From WJKQ01 sp043810515 (lineage in GTDB: Bacteria; Patescibacteriota; Gracilibacteria; UBA1369; LOWO2-01-FULL-3): DNA of 64,000 bases. This document shows, piece after piece, positions 32,276 through 41,707 of this stretch (its first letter is position 1; each line of letters starts with the position of its first letter). Position numbers and translations under genes: made by a program. The notes beneath the pieces are model-generated. The model was not told where the DNA came from. It ran no database searches and saw only the letters and a program-made list of their open reading frames with translations. The DNA lies in assembly GCA_043810515.1 (NCBI GenBank), contig JBDRNZ010000001.1, forward strand, positions 1 through 64,000. Direction: 5' to 3'.

Positions 32276-34587
32276 CTTATTTTTTTGAAAGTTAAAAAAC
32301 TTTTGCCAAGAAACAGATAAAGAATCAAAACTTCAATTAAAATCGCCAGCCAGCTCAATTGAAAATTAAAGTAAAAATGTTCAAAAAGAAGCATTGAAAC
32401 GGCAAGAACCGGAAGCCCGAAAACTATAATCCAGAAAAGTTTCTTTTTCCGCACAAACGGAAGATAATTTTTCACTATGTGGGTCGTGAAAAGAACAAGA
32501 AAAAAAATCACAAACAGCCCCGAATATATGACCACATCGGAAAAAATGCCGTTATCACCGATAACTCCCGTTTGTATAAGCCACCTGAATATTAACGGGT
32601 GAAAAATCCACGCAAAAATTGTAAAGGCCACGAGGGCGTATGAAATATACATCGCGCGGTTGGGAATTCTGTAAACGTACAAAATGCCGTCAATCTGCTC
32701 AAGCTCATCAAAGATATGTCCGACATTTTCAATATCACTCACAAAAACCTGCACATTAAAATACGCCTCCTTTTGTTTGGAATGGCTCCAGCCTTTAAGA
32801 TACGTCATATCGATGGAATGTTTGTAAAAAACCTCCGAAACATCTCTGAGCAATCCAAAACGGTTCCTTGCTGCAACCTTTACGTTAACCTTTACGCCAC
32901 GCTCCGAAGTGTCGCCTTGTTTCTTGATTGCTTTTGCGACATCTACCGCACGTATGTCGCCTTCCGCGATGTAAACATACAATTCCTCATAACCGCTGAA
33001 CGTTTTTCTGAAGTTTTTAGTGAGCTGGGCGGAAATTTTTTTGAACGGAGTGTTCCCGATAAGTCCAAGACCTGATATGTCGAATTCTTTTTGTAGAATA
33101 TTTCGACCCTCCTTTATCTTCTCGTTTTTATCCATCTTTTTCAGGTAGTCGTGAATAGTGTTCTTTGCAAGACTGGTTTTAGCGAAATTCATCCAGGAAA
33201 TTGAAGGATTGAGGTCTTTATCTGTGATTATTTTTATAACATCCCCGGTTTTAAGAGGAGTATTTATGGGCATAACATTTCCGTTTATCTCTGATTTTGA
33301 AGCGTGGTTTCCGATATCGGCATTAATTACGTACGCAAAATCTATAACGGTCGCGCCTCTTGGAAGATCCACGGTTTCACCTTTTGGCGTAAAAACAAAA
33401 ATTCTGTCCTGAAAAACATCATGTTTTAAATCCTCAAGAAAATCCCCGGAAGTTTTTTCCATTTTTTCCATTTCTATAATCTTATCAACCCAGGGAAGTC
33501 TGGTAGCATTGTCAATTTTCCCTTTATCCTTATTAAAGAAATTTGCAACAATTCCATATATTGACTCAAGATCCATTTCTTTTGTACGTATCTGGATATC
33601 AGTCAGAACGCCATCGATTCCAAAAACCATCGTATGCAGACTCTGGTACTTGTTGACTTTCGGACTTGCTATATAATCCTTAAATTTGTGGAGCTTTGGC
33701 GTAAAAAGTCCATGAACAACTCCAAGCGCTTCGTAGCAGTACGGAATGGTAGTCATAATAATTCTCACTGCGATCCTGGCTTCGAGCTCATTCGGCGTTT
33801 TACCTTTTGATAACAATTTTTTATGAATGGTATAAAGATTTTGTTTCCTCTCGGTAACCTCTGCTTTCAATCCTATTTTTTTGAATGATTGGGTGAGAAT
33901 ATTTATAAATTTTATCAGAGCCGGCTTATTCTTTTCGTTTTTTAAATCGACAGCGGCTTTGAATTGGTTATATTCATCCGGGAAAAGGTACATAAAACAG
34001 AGATCTTCGAGTTCGGATTTGAGATCCTGAATTCCAAGCAGATTTGCCAGAGGAACGAAGATTTCGAGCGTTTCCCGCGCGATTCTAAGCCGCTTTTCTT
34101 CTTCCGGAACATACTGAAGGGTGCGCATGTTGTGAAGACGGTCGGCAAGTTTGATTATGATGACGCGCAAATCTTTCGCGCTGTGCAGAAAAAGCTTTTT
34201 AAGGGATTCGATCTGCCTTTCCGGCATATTATTTTGATACTGGACTTTTGACAATTTAGTAATTCCATCAATCAAAAAAGCGACATCTTCGCCAAATACG
34301 CTTCTTACCTCATTTAAATCATGTTCGGTATCTTCAGGAACATCATGAAGCAGAGCGGCTATTAAAATATCCTCATCCGCGTGCAGTTTTGACAGAATTT
34401 CCACTACCTTGACCGGATGAACCACGTAGGGAGTTTTACCATCCTTTCGGAGCTGGTTCCTGTGCGCGTTTTCCGAGAATTCAAAGGCTTTTCTGAACCT
34501 TTTTTTATCAAAATTAGGCAGATATTTACGTATTTCGCGTATAAGAGCCTCAATATCGAAATAGTTTTTGTAAATGGATTTTTCCAT
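32272..34587 (-). CDS. Membrane-anchored RelA/SpoT homologue with degenerate synthetase domain
   Basis: 771 residues from ATG 34587. The (p)ppGpp hydrolase HD domain (about 40-190) keeps its key residues: LRKDG, HP, LLHDVPED (HD and ED) and KLADRLHNMR. The synthetase domain (about 230-350) is degenerate. The RxKxxYSIxxKM motif reads ERKQNLYTIHKKL (Lys to Gln), the catalytic Asp of DLxAxR is Ala (EARIAVRII), the Glu of EIQIRT is Asp (TDIQIRT), and the AAHW motif is VANF. TGS (about 395-455) and ACT (about 560-635) follow. The last about 130 residues contain roughly four membrane helices, absent from usual Rel proteins. It is probably a hydrolase-only, membrane-bound alarmone enzyme. Confidence 0.9.
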   Translation of the reverse strand: MEKSIYKNYFDIEALIREIRKYLPNFDKKRFRKAFEFSENAHRNQLRKDGKTPYVVHPVKVVEILSKLHADEDILIAALLHDVPEDTEHDLNEVRSVFGEDVAFLIDGITKLSKVQYQNNMPERQIESLKKLFLHSAKDLRVIIIKLADRLHNMRTLQYVPEEEKRLRIARETLEIFVPLANLLGIQDLKSELEDLCFMYLFPDEYNQFKAAVDLKNEKNKPALIKFINILTQSFKKIGLKAEVTERKQNLYTIHKKLLSKGKTPNELEARIAVRIIMTTIPYCYEALGVVHGLFTPKLHKFKDYIASPKVNKYQSLHTMVFGIDGVLTDIQIRTKEMDLESIYGIVANFFNKDKGKIDNATRLPWVDKIIEMEKMEKTSGDFLEDLKHDVFQDRIFVFTPKGETVDLPRGATVIDFAYVINADIGNHASKSEINGNVMPINTPLKTGDVIKIITDKDLNPSISWMNFAKTSLAKNTIHDYLKKMDKNEKIKEGRNILQKEFDISGLGLIGNTPFKKISAQLTKNFRKTFSGYEELYVYIAEGDIRAVDVAKAIKKQGDTSERGVKVNVKVAARNRFGLLRDVSEVFYKHSIDMTYLKGWSHSKQKEAYFNVQVFVSDIENVGHIFDELEQIDGILYVYRIPNRAMYISYALVAFTIFAWIFHPLIFRWLIQTGVIGDNGIFSDVVIYSGLFVIFFLVLFTTHIVKNYLPFVRKKKLFWIIVFGLPVLAVSMLLFEHFYFNFQLSWLAILIEVLILYLFLGKSFLTFKKIS

Positions 34588-34656
34588 ATGCCCACTCAAA
34601 AAGAATGAGAAAAGCATGACATAAATTTTCCATTAAGTCAATTAGATGCTTCGCTA

Positions 34657-34685
34657 TTGATAAAATGGCAAAAAACCGCTATAAT
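34657..34685 (+). promoter_or_regulatory. Promoter of the sortase gene
   Basis: TTGATA (34657-34662), 17-nt spacer, TATAAT (34680-34685). The transcript starts near 34692, within the AAGGA that precedes the TTG start. Confidence 0.7.
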
Positions 34686-34701
34686 TTAAGGAAAAAATAA
34701 G

Positions 34702-35487
34702 TTGAGCGATATGCCCGAAGGGGAAAAAAGAAATATAAAAACAGTACTAAAAGATGCCTCAAGACAGATAATTGTGAGTGCGATCATTCTTGTGGTGGGT
34801 TTTTTGTTGCTGAATTGGTCCGCATATTACAAAATCATAAAAAACAAATACGAGGAATTTCGTGGCATCGAGAACCAAAGTCCCATGGAGGAGCTTGTTG
34901 AAGACAAAAAAATATCTTACGATGAAAAAAATCTGGAGGCGAGCAGCAATCCCGAAATTCAGAAAAAAAATATTCCGCCTCTCGATATTGATATCGCGCC
35001 TAGCGATAATAGAATCATAATTCCGCGAATTGACCAGAATATACCAATCGTGAGAATAAGCAGTGAGAACCTTTTAAGACGCGATTTTAGTGCGCTTGAG
35101 AAAGAAATGCAGGAAGCGCTTAGAAGCGGCGTTGTGCATTATCCTGGGACAGCTTTACCCGGCCAAACGGGAAATGTCGTTATAACCGGCCATAGTTCGT
35201 ATTTCCCATGGGATTCGGGAAGATTTAAAGACGTTTTTGCACTTCTGCACAACGTGGTTGAAGGCGACAGGATTGTTGTTTATAACGAACAAAAAAAACA
35301 CGTTTACGAAGTCACGGAAATAAAAATCGTCCTGCCCTCGGATATTGATATATTAAAGCAGACGCCTGACGACAGACTTACTCTTGTCACCTGTACGCCG
35401 GTCGGAACAAATCTAAAAAGGCTTATAGTTATAGCAAAGCCGATCGATACAAGTTCAGTGGCCGCTGCACCAAAAATTCCAAGATAA
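34702..35487 (+). CDS. Sortase
   Basis: 261 residues starting at TTG 34702, which has AAGGA 9 nt upstream; an ATG 3 codons on is the alternative. One N-terminal membrane helix (about 23-43), a polar linker, then the sortase beta-barrel (about 110-250). Active-site parts are visible: VVITGHSSYFPWD with the catalytic His, TLVTCTPVG with the Cys (TLxTC), and the Arg in NLKRLIV. It joins surface proteins or pilins to the wall at a sorting signal. No LPxTG-like substrate was seen in this window. It is convergent with the next two genes. Confidence 0.93.
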   Translation: MSDMPEGEKRNIKTVLKDASRQIIVSAIILVVGFLLLNWSAYYKIIKNKYEEFRGIENQSPMEELVEDKKISYDEKNLEASSNPEIQKKNIPPLDIDIAPSDNRIIIPRIDQNIPIVRISSENLLRRDFSALEKEMQEALRSGVVHYPGTALPGQTGNVVITGHSSYFPWDSGRFKDVFALLHNVVEGDRIVVYNEQKKHVYEVTEIKIVLPSDIDILKQTPDDRLTLVTCTPVGTNLKRLIVIAKPIDTSSVAAAPKIPR

Positions 35488-35488
35488 A

Positions 35489-35971
35489 TTAAAGATTTTT
35501 AAGATTTTGAAGAAGGGCTTCCTCCTCGGATTCTTCAGTTTTATTGCTTTCGGTTTCTTCTTTACGGATTTCCTGAATTTTTTCTTTGAGCCGGGATTCG
35601 TCGATCTCTTTGACCGCTTTTGCTCCCATTTTTGAGACCTCGCTTTCGTATTCACTATCAAGACGGCTTAGCTGTTCTTTCTCATTTACAAGAATATTTC
35701 TGAATTTTACTATCTGCTCTTCAGTCATAATAGGCATTATCTGAAGCCAGTATTCACGCTCTTCTGCGTTCATGGACTCGGTTTCATAAATAAGTTTCAC
35801 AAGATCCGGAAATTTTTCCCTGACAAGCCGGGGGACTATATACTTCGCCTCCGCTTCTTTCATGTATTGCTCGGCGGATTTGTTTTTATCTACAACAACT
35901 CCCCCTGCCGATACCCCCCCGGTAGCTGTGGTCCCCGTGATTTGTGTTATTGGATCTGCCATTACTGCCAT
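35489..35971 (-). CDS. Uncharacterised helical, Glu-rich protein
   Basis: 160 residues. After a Gly/Thr/Val-rich unstructured head (1-30) the chain is helical and strongly charged. It has coiled-coil character from residue 30 on, and a Glu/Ser-rich tail (EEALLQNLKNL). No signal peptide, membrane helix or recognised domain. It forms a pair with the gene at 35984 (12-nt gap, same strand). The Val-Val-Val and TATGG head is unlike the rest. Function cannot be inferred. Confidence 0.7.
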   Translation of the reverse strand: MAVMADPITQITGTTATGGVSAGGVVVDKNKSAEQYMKEAEAKYIVPRLVREKFPDLVKLIYETESMNAEEREYWLQIMPIMTEEQIVKFRNILVNEKEQLSRLDSEYESEVSKMGAKAVKEIDESRLKEKIQEIRKEETESNKTEESEEEALLQNLKNL

Positions 35972-35983
35972 TATATTGTTTTT

Positions 35984-36379
35984 CTAAATTATAAACAAAT
36001 CTCCCGTGCTGTCTTCAAGTCTTTCTTTTGTGTTGCGGACTCTCTCAAGAAGATTCTGCATCTGGTACGTTTCGCTGAAGCCGGACTCAAAAAGATATTT
36101 TATTTCTTTTATCGCAAAAAGCAGATTTACAGCCTCAAGATCAGCCTTGCCGCGCTCAGGTTCGGGAAGATTGTCGTAAACCGCATGATTTATAAGGGTA
36201 TCGGGTTTTAGTAGATCAATTTTCCCCTCATTTATCAGATTCATGACCATTTTCAGAAATTCACGATTTTTATCGCTCACGCCCTCTGGATTAGGAAGAG
36301 GGGTGTTGAGCGTCTCCTGTGTTTCAGGATCATGAAAGATCGCCTTTTGGGACTTTTCGTCTTTTGTTGAATTATTCAT
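35984..36379 (-). CDS. Uncharacterised soluble protein
   Basis: 131 residues. The first 35 are polar and Pro-rich, the rest predicted helical (FLKMVMNLINEGKID, LLFAIKEIKYLFESGFSETYQMQNLLERV). No motif I recognise. It is upstream of, and probably co-transcribed with, the Glu-rich protein at 35489. The two genes separate the sortase from ligA. No function assigned. Confidence 0.7.
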   Translation of the reverse strand: MNNSTKDEKSQKAIFHDPETQETLNTPLPNPEGVSDKNREFLKMVMNLINEGKIDLLKPDTLINHAVYDNLPEPERGKADLEAVNLLFAIKEIKYLFESGFSETYQMQNLLERVRNTKERLEDSTGDLFII

Positions 36380-36435
36380 GGTATGCTTGAATTAATCCCT
36401 AAATTATAGCAAAATTAGGCATATAAATCAATTTC

Positions 36436-38538
36436 ATGACCACTGCCGAGGCCAAATCGAGAATAGAGAAATTAAAAGAGAAAATACTCGATTTAAACTA
36501 CAAGTATTTTGTTCTTGATAAGTCGGAAGTCAGCGAATCGGTCAGGGATTCCTTAAAACGCGAGCTTATTGAGCTCGAAACGAAATTTCCACAGTACATA
36601 ACACCGGATTCCCCAACTCAAAGAGTGGGAAGTGTTCTCTCGGGACGCTTTAAAAAAGTCCGCCATGAGACTCCCAAAAAAAGCCTTATGGACGTGTTTT
36701 CTGCTGATGAAATTCGGGAATGGTGCGACAGAATAAAACGTCTTACCCCGAAAAAAATCGAATTTGTATGCGAACTTAAAATTGATGGCCTGAATATAAC
36801 GGTCCAATACAAAAAAGGAATTTTTGTAAGAGCTCTGACGAGAGGAAACGGGGTTGAGGGCGAGGACGTAAGCCATACGGTCAAAACAATTGAAAGTATT
36901 CCGCTTCATCTGAATGAAAATATGGACATCGAAGTTTCCGGCGAAGTTTTTCTGCCAAAAAAAGAATTTGAAGAAATCAACGCCCGCCAGGCCTTAAATA
37001 ATCTTACGCCCTTCGCAAATCCGAGAAATGCCGCAGCCGGATCAGTAAGACAGCTTGATCCGAAAGTGGCGCAGTCAAGAAAACTGGATATGTTTTTTTA
37101 CCATCTGGATAAATCGAACCTTTCAGGCAAAATAAAAACGCAGGAGGAAGCTCTCAAAACATTCAAACGCCTGGGATTAAAAACATGTGAAAAATACAGA
37201 AAATTCAGCTCTCTCGAAGATGTTATAAAGTTTTGCAGTTCATGGGCTTCAAAAAGGGATGCCTTGCCATACGAAATTGACGGAATTGTCATAAAAGTAA
37301 ATGATTTTACCCAGCAGGCTACCATGGGATACACCGCAAAAGCTCCGCGATACGCCATCGCGTATAAATTCCCCGCCAAACAGGTCACTACAAAAATTAT
37401 GGATATTATCCTGCAGGTTGGAAGAACCGGAGCCGTAACGCCCGTTGCGGTAATGAAACCGACACTTGTTGCCGGCTCAGTCGTTTCGCGCGCAACACTG
37501 CATAACGAGGATGAAATAGCCAAAAAAGACGTCCGGGTGGGGGACACAGTCATAATTCAAAAAGCAGGCGATGTTATTCCGGAAGTCGTGAGCGTGATGA
37601 AAGATTTAAGAACCGGAAAAGAAAAGCGTTATCGTTTTCCAAAAGTCTGTCCGGTTTGCGGGTCTGTCATTGCAAGAAAAGAAGGGGAATCAGCATATCG
37701 CTGCACAAATCCGAACTGCTATGCGGTTGAAAAAAACCATATCAGACATTTTGTTTCAAAAAGCGGATTTAACATAGACGGCCTTGGAAAACAGGTGGTT
37801 ATTCAGCTCATAGACAGCGGTCTGATTCAGGATCCGGCCGACATTTTCATGCTTAAAAAGGGGGACCTTCTGGAACTGGAACTTTTTAAGGATAGACGGG
37901 CTGAAAATCTTTTGAAAGGAATTTCAATGTCAAAAACAATTCCGCTTGAACGCTTTATTTTTGCGCTTGGAATAAGATATATCGGCGAACAGAGCAGCTA
38001 TGATTTTTCAAAATACCTTGTCGCCCACCCGAAAAAATCCGGAAAAAAGATTCAACGTCGTGAAGCAGAAAATATTCAGAAACAGATGTTTGAGTTTGAT
38101 GAGGAACAGATAAAGCATGGGAAATTTTCAATACTTGATCTGATACAGACCATAAAATCATTCTCGCTTGAAGAGATAAAAAATATAGATGGTGTTGGAG
38201 AAAAAATGGCAAAAACAATCCATGCCTGGTTCAATGACAAAAAAAATGAAAAATATCTGGAAAAACTTTATATGGTCGGAATAAATCTCCAGAGCTCGCA
38301 TCTTAAAACAAAAGGAAGACTTGCGGGAAAAAGTTTTGTGGTAACCGGCAGCCTAAAGTCCTATACAAGGGATCAAATCAAGGATTTGATAAAAACAAAT
38401 GGAGGAAAAGTACATTCTTCCGTCACGGAGCATACGGACTTTCTGATTGCGGGTGAAAAACCCGGCTCAAAGCTTTCTCACGCCAAAAAACTCGGAATAA
38501 AAATAATTGACGAGCAGATCTTTAAAAAGATGATCTAG
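36436..38538 (+). CDS. ligA: NAD-dependent DNA ligase
   Basis: 700 residues, normal for LigA. Domain Ia and adenylation domain have the catalytic Lys in CELKIDGLN (residue about 115). An OB fold is followed by the Cys4 zinc finger (CPVCG ... CTNPNC, about 405-435), HhH repeats, and a C-terminal BRCT domain (about 625-700, LAGKSFVVTGSLKSYTRDQI). Joins Okazaki fragments and repair nicks with NAD+. A -10-like TTATAGC lies before it, shared with the divergent pair at 35984-36379. It ends in the CTAG shared with dnaX. Confidence 0.97.
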   Translation: MTTAEAKSRIEKLKEKILDLNYKYFVLDKSEVSESVRDSLKRELIELETKFPQYITPDSPTQRVGSVLSGRFKKVRHETPKKSLMDVFSADEIREWCDRIKRLTPKKIEFVCELKIDGLNITVQYKKGIFVRALTRGNGVEGEDVSHTVKTIESIPLHLNENMDIEVSGEVFLPKKEFEEINARQALNNLTPFANPRNAAAGSVRQLDPKVAQSRKLDMFFYHLDKSNLSGKIKTQEEALKTFKRLGLKTCEKYRKFSSLEDVIKFCSSWASKRDALPYEIDGIVIKVNDFTQQATMGYTAKAPRYAIAYKFPAKQVTTKIMDIILQVGRTGAVTPVAVMKPTLVAGSVVSRATLHNEDEIAKKDVRVGDTVIIQKAGDVIPEVVSVMKDLRTGKEKRYRFPKVCPVCGSVIARKEGESAYRCTNPNCYAVEKNHIRHFVSKSGFNIDGLGKQVVIQLIDSGLIQDPADIFMLKKGDLLELELFKDRRAENLLKGISMSKTIPLERFIFALGIRYIGEQSSYDFSKYLVAHPKKSGKKIQRREAENIQKQMFEFDEEQIKHGKFSILDLIQTIKSFSLEEIKNIDGVGEKMAKTIHAWFNDKKNEKYLEKLYMVGINLQSSHLKTKGRLAGKSFVVTGSLKSYTRDQIKDLIKTNGGKVHSSVTEHTDFLIAGEKPGSKLSHAKKLGIKIIDEQIFKKMI

Positions 38539-40010
38539 TCGACAACCTTCCCTCCGAATATATTCAAAGCTTCGTCCAGAGCGTGACCGCCTTCAACTCT
38601 ATCTTCGCCTTGCTCGTCCACAACGGGCTTTATCTCTATCTCTTTTACGATTGATAAAATCTTTGCGCTCTCGCCGGTAAGCTCTCTTATAAGGGATTCC
38701 AGCTCGATCCGGTGCGCATGTTCCATAACTTTGTCTTTGTGAAATTTCGTATTGAACTGAAGGGTGACGTCTGGCGCGGAGACCTCGATAGGTACAGCAT
38801 TTTTCAGTGACATTTTAAGAGCAGGCACCTTCACGCGTTCGGTGATTCTTGGCCAGTTTTCACGCAGGGACGAAACGTCAAAAGTAATTTTTTGAGCGCT
38901 TACGGGTTTTTGTTCGGCAGGTTTAGCAACAGCTTCTTTCATTCCAAAATCCGTGGAAGCCGTAGGCATTTTATTCTCTTCTTCAACAGGTCCCATTAGC
39001 CTAATTACGGCCATTTCAAGCGGAAGTTGCGGAATATTTGCTGACTGGAGTTTTACCTGCGCGTCCTGAAAAATATCGATTATTCTGACGAGCCGCGAGG
39101 TTTCCTGATAATTGGCATTATTGACGCTTGCGAGCATTTCATTTCGCAGGTGATCAATGAATTCGTGTGCGAATCTTTTTAGATCGCCGCCCTGATCATG
39201 CAGTTCCTGGATAATTTTTAGAGCGTCTCTTGTGCTGCCACTGTTAATGGCGTTATACAGCGCATCTATAAGCCCCATGTCACTTATTCCAAGAACTTCT
39301 TGAAGATATGAAAAAGTTAGTTTCCCGTCGGTTGTAAGCTGTTCAAGGAGGCCGATAGCGTCTCTCAGTCCGCCGTCGACGTATTTGCTTATTGCTTCAA
39401 GAGCCTTGTCCTCAGCGGCGATTTTTTCGGTCTGGGCTATAAAACTCAGCCGCGTCATGAGAGCTTTATCGTTGATTCTTTTGAAATCAAAGCGCTGGCA
39501 TCTTGATATTATTGTATCGGGAATTTTGTGAATTTCTGTTGTTGCGAGAATGAAATAAGCGTGCGGAGGTGGTTCTTCCAGAGTTTTGAGAAGGGCGTTA
39601 AAAGCTTCTTTTGTCATCATGTGAACCTCGTCTACGATGTAGACTTTGTATTTTGCGCGTGTCGGTGCGAAATTAATTTTCTCCCGCAGGTCGCGCACTT
39701 CATCTATTCCGCGGTTTGAAGCGGCGTCGATCTCTATTATGTCAAAAAGCTTTCCATCGTTTATATCCTTGCAGAATTCACATTCGTTGCATGGCTCATA
39801 ACCGTCGGTTGGATTTTTACAGTTAAGGGCTTTTGCAATCAGACGCGCGGTTGAGGTTTTACCGGTTCCGCGCGGTCCGGAAAAAAGATACGCATGCGAA
39901 ACATGGCTGGTCTTAAACGCATTGATAAGCGTATTTTTGATATGATCCTGACCTACGAGGTTGTCAAAATTATAAGGACGATATTTGCGGTAAAGTGCAA
40001 TCTGCTCCAT
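38535..40010 (-). CDS. dnaX: DNA polymerase III subunits gamma/tau
   Basis: 491 residues. Clamp-loader AAA+ ATPase: Walker A GPRGTGKTSTAR (about 45), zinc module CKNPTDGYEPCNECEFC, Walker B VDEVHMM, sensor ATTEIHKIPDTIISRCQRF. Helical lid and pentamer-forming domain follow to about 360. A shorter tau-like tail lies after a Pro/Lys linker. Loads the beta clamp at replication forks. It shares CTAG stops with ligA. No recR or ybaB follows, which is different from the common dnaX-ybaB-recR order. Confidence 0.95.
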   Translation of the reverse strand: MEQIALYRKYRPYNFDNLVGQDHIKNTLINAFKTSHVSHAYLFSGPRGTGKTSTARLIAKALNCKNPTDGYEPCNECEFCKDINDGKLFDIIEIDAASNRGIDEVRDLREKINFAPTRAKYKVYIVDEVHMMTKEAFNALLKTLEEPPPHAYFILATTEIHKIPDTIISRCQRFDFKRINDKALMTRLSFIAQTEKIAAEDKALEAISKYVDGGLRDAIGLLEQLTTDGKLTFSYLQEVLGISDMGLIDALYNAINSGSTRDALKIIQELHDQGGDLKRFAHEFIDHLRNEMLASVNNANYQETSRLVRIIDIFQDAQVKLQSANIPQLPLEMAVIRLMGPVEEENKMPTASTDFGMKEAVAKPAEQKPVSAQKITFDVSSLRENWPRITERVKVPALKMSLKNAVPIEVSAPDVTLQFNTKFHKDKVMEHAHRIELESLIRELTGESAKILSIVKEIEIKPVVDEQGEDRVEGGHALDEALNIFGGKVVD

Positions 40011-40063
40011 GACAAATTTCTTAAGGGTTCCAATACTAACACGACTGTCGGGTGTCGAAAAGT

Positions 40064-41155
40064 TTATTTTGTTCTGCGGATTTTTGCTTTTATTTTTTTT
40101 TCGAATATTTCCGGCGAAAAATTTCTCGAATGTCTGCGGATTGTGTGGGGTTTATAAAATTTTTCATTGTATAACAGGCGAGCCAGGCCGTCTTCCATCG
40201 ATTCAACCGTATTTTCAAAGAAGAACTCACCGGTTTTTCCGGAAATCAGACTCTCGGTGACGCCGCCCCTGCCATATGCCAGAACTGGCTTGCCGCAGGC
40301 CATAGCCTCGACAGGTGTTATTCCGAAATCATCTTCTCCCGGAAAAATAAATGCACGGCAATTCTGCATATATTCGCTGACGGTTTCATCATCTTTAAAT
40401 CCAAGAAAATCTATGTTGTCACCGGCAATGCTTTCAAGATAACGGCGGTGCGGACCGTCGCCTATAATCACAAGCCTGCGACCGAGCTTATTAAAAAGAG
40501 CTACCGCAAGTTCAATTTTTTTGTACGGAGTTAAGGTCGACACGATCAAAAAATAATTGGAATTTTTTTCGCTTAATTTAAACCTGTCGACGGAAACGGG
40601 AGGATAAATCACTTCGCTGTCCTTGCGGTAATATTTTTTCAGCCGTTTCTGAACATTTCTGGAATTTGCAATATAGGCCGTCGGCCTGTCGGAAGCTATA
40701 TAATCCCATTCCCGTAAATATTTCATAAGCGGCGCATAAAAAAGCATTTTAAGGCCGGTAATATTATTTTCTTCGCGATACTCGTTTACCCAGTCCCAGG
40801 CATATCTCATGGGGGAATGACAATAACAGATATGTTTCGTCTCGAGCGGAACTAAAATTCCATGTCCAAAAGCCGTACTTGAACTTATAACAAGGTCATA
40901 TCCTTCGAAATCAAATTCTTCAATTGCTCTTGGTAATTTTTTTACGAAATACCTGGATCTGCCTTTTGAAAGCTCAAAATATTTTTGCAGAGAGGATGTT
41001 TTTATGCGTTCTTTCGGAAAAACCTTCCCGACATTTTCCTCGTCATAAAACATGGTATATATGGGGGCGTCTTTGTACATGTCTGACAGAGCCTTAAGAA
41101 CACGCTCCGCTCCGCCTAGCTTGGTGAGAAAATCATGTACAAGTGCAATTTTCAT
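40064..41155 (-). CDS. Glycosyltransferase family 4-like protein
   Basis: 363 residues from ATG 41155 (MKIALVHDF). An N-terminal GT-B half has VHDFLTKLGGAERVL and the UDP-sugar side, and a C-terminal half has VIIGDGPHRRYLE and the EX7E-like FGITPVEAMACGKPVLAYGRGG. It transfers an activated sugar to a lipid-linked or protein acceptor; the sugar is unknown. The donor-site Glu pattern (EDDFGITPVE) is intact. It is one of two GT4 genes on the minus strand here (the other at 43420). It lies 53 nt downstream of dnaX. Confidence 0.88.
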   Translation of the reverse strand: MKIALVHDFLTKLGGAERVLKALSDMYKDAPIYTMFYDEENVGKVFPKERIKTSSLQKYFELSKGRSRYFVKKLPRAIEEFDFEGYDLVISSSTAFGHGILVPLETKHICYCHSPMRYAWDWVNEYREENNITGLKMLFYAPLMKYLREWDYIASDRPTAYIANSRNVQKRLKKYYRKDSEVIYPPVSVDRFKLSEKNSNYFLIVSTLTPYKKIELAVALFNKLGRRLVIIGDGPHRRYLESIAGDNIDFLGFKDDETVSEYMQNCRAFIFPGEDDFGITPVEAMACGKPVLAYGRGGVTESLISGKTGEFFFENTVESMEDGLARLLYNEKFYKPHTIRRHSRNFSPEIFEKKIKAKIRRTK

Positions 41156-41165
41156 GGGAAAAATA

Positions 41166-41191
41166 AAGGGCGGCACATTAGTGCCGCCCTT
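41166..41191 (-). terminator. Intrinsic terminator for the acidic lipoprotein gene
   Basis: AAGGGCGGCAC (41166-41176) with GTGCCGCCCTT (41181-41191), a perfect 11-bp stem with a 4-nt loop. On the minus strand a T-rich tract follows. Confidence 0.8.
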
Positions 41192-41212
41192 ACTCTAAAC
41201 AATTTTGCTTCC

Positions 41213-41674
41213 TTATTCAACAACTTCTTCAGTTGCCTCGGTAGCTTCAGGCTGTTCAACATCGCCTGTGTCTTCAGTAGCCTCGACATCCTCAGCCCCT
41301 TCCACATCTTCAACTGCCTCAACATCTCCCTCCAGATTAAGATCATCTCCCATTCCTTCAACGGCCTTCATGAAATCACCCGCACATTCATTAAGAGCAC
41401 CTTCAATAGCTGCGCTTACGTCAACATCATCCTGATATTTTTCAGTCAACGCCTGCATTGCAGCATCATCGTCAGCATCAAATCCATAGTCTCTGTATAT
41501 CTTCTTTGCCTGTTCCTCCAGAGCCGGATCAAAAATATTATCAGACTGAAAAACCAGACAGGTCGCCTCAATAGTGGCGTCTATAAATCTGTCTTTCTCG
41601 CTTCCGGTGGCTTTGCTGCAGCCGAACAGGAAAAGAGAGGAAATAACAAGAATGCTTGTGATAAACTTTTTCAT
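41213..41674 (-). CDS. Lipoprotein with acidic low-complexity tail
   Basis: 153 residues. Signal peptide with lipobox LFLFGC (Cys19). A small helical domain follows (about 25-105, with cysteines at ATCLVF and LNECAGD that could pair). The last 50 residues are nearly all Glu/Asp/Val/Ala/Thr (VEAVEDVEGAEDVEATEDT and so on). The domain reads like small four-helix periplasmic lipoproteins but is not recognised. It has its own terminator at 41166-41191. Confidence 0.75.
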   Translation of the reverse strand: MKKFITSILVISSLFLFGCSKATGSEKDRFIDATIEATCLVFQSDNIFDPALEEQAKKIYRDYGFDADDDAAMQALTEKYQDDVDVSAAIEGALNECAGDFMKAVEGMGDDLNLEGDVEAVEDVEGAEDVEATEDTGDVEQPEATEATEEVVE

Positions 41675-41707
41675 GGTAAATGAGTTAAATGATAAGCATT
41701 AGGGCTA

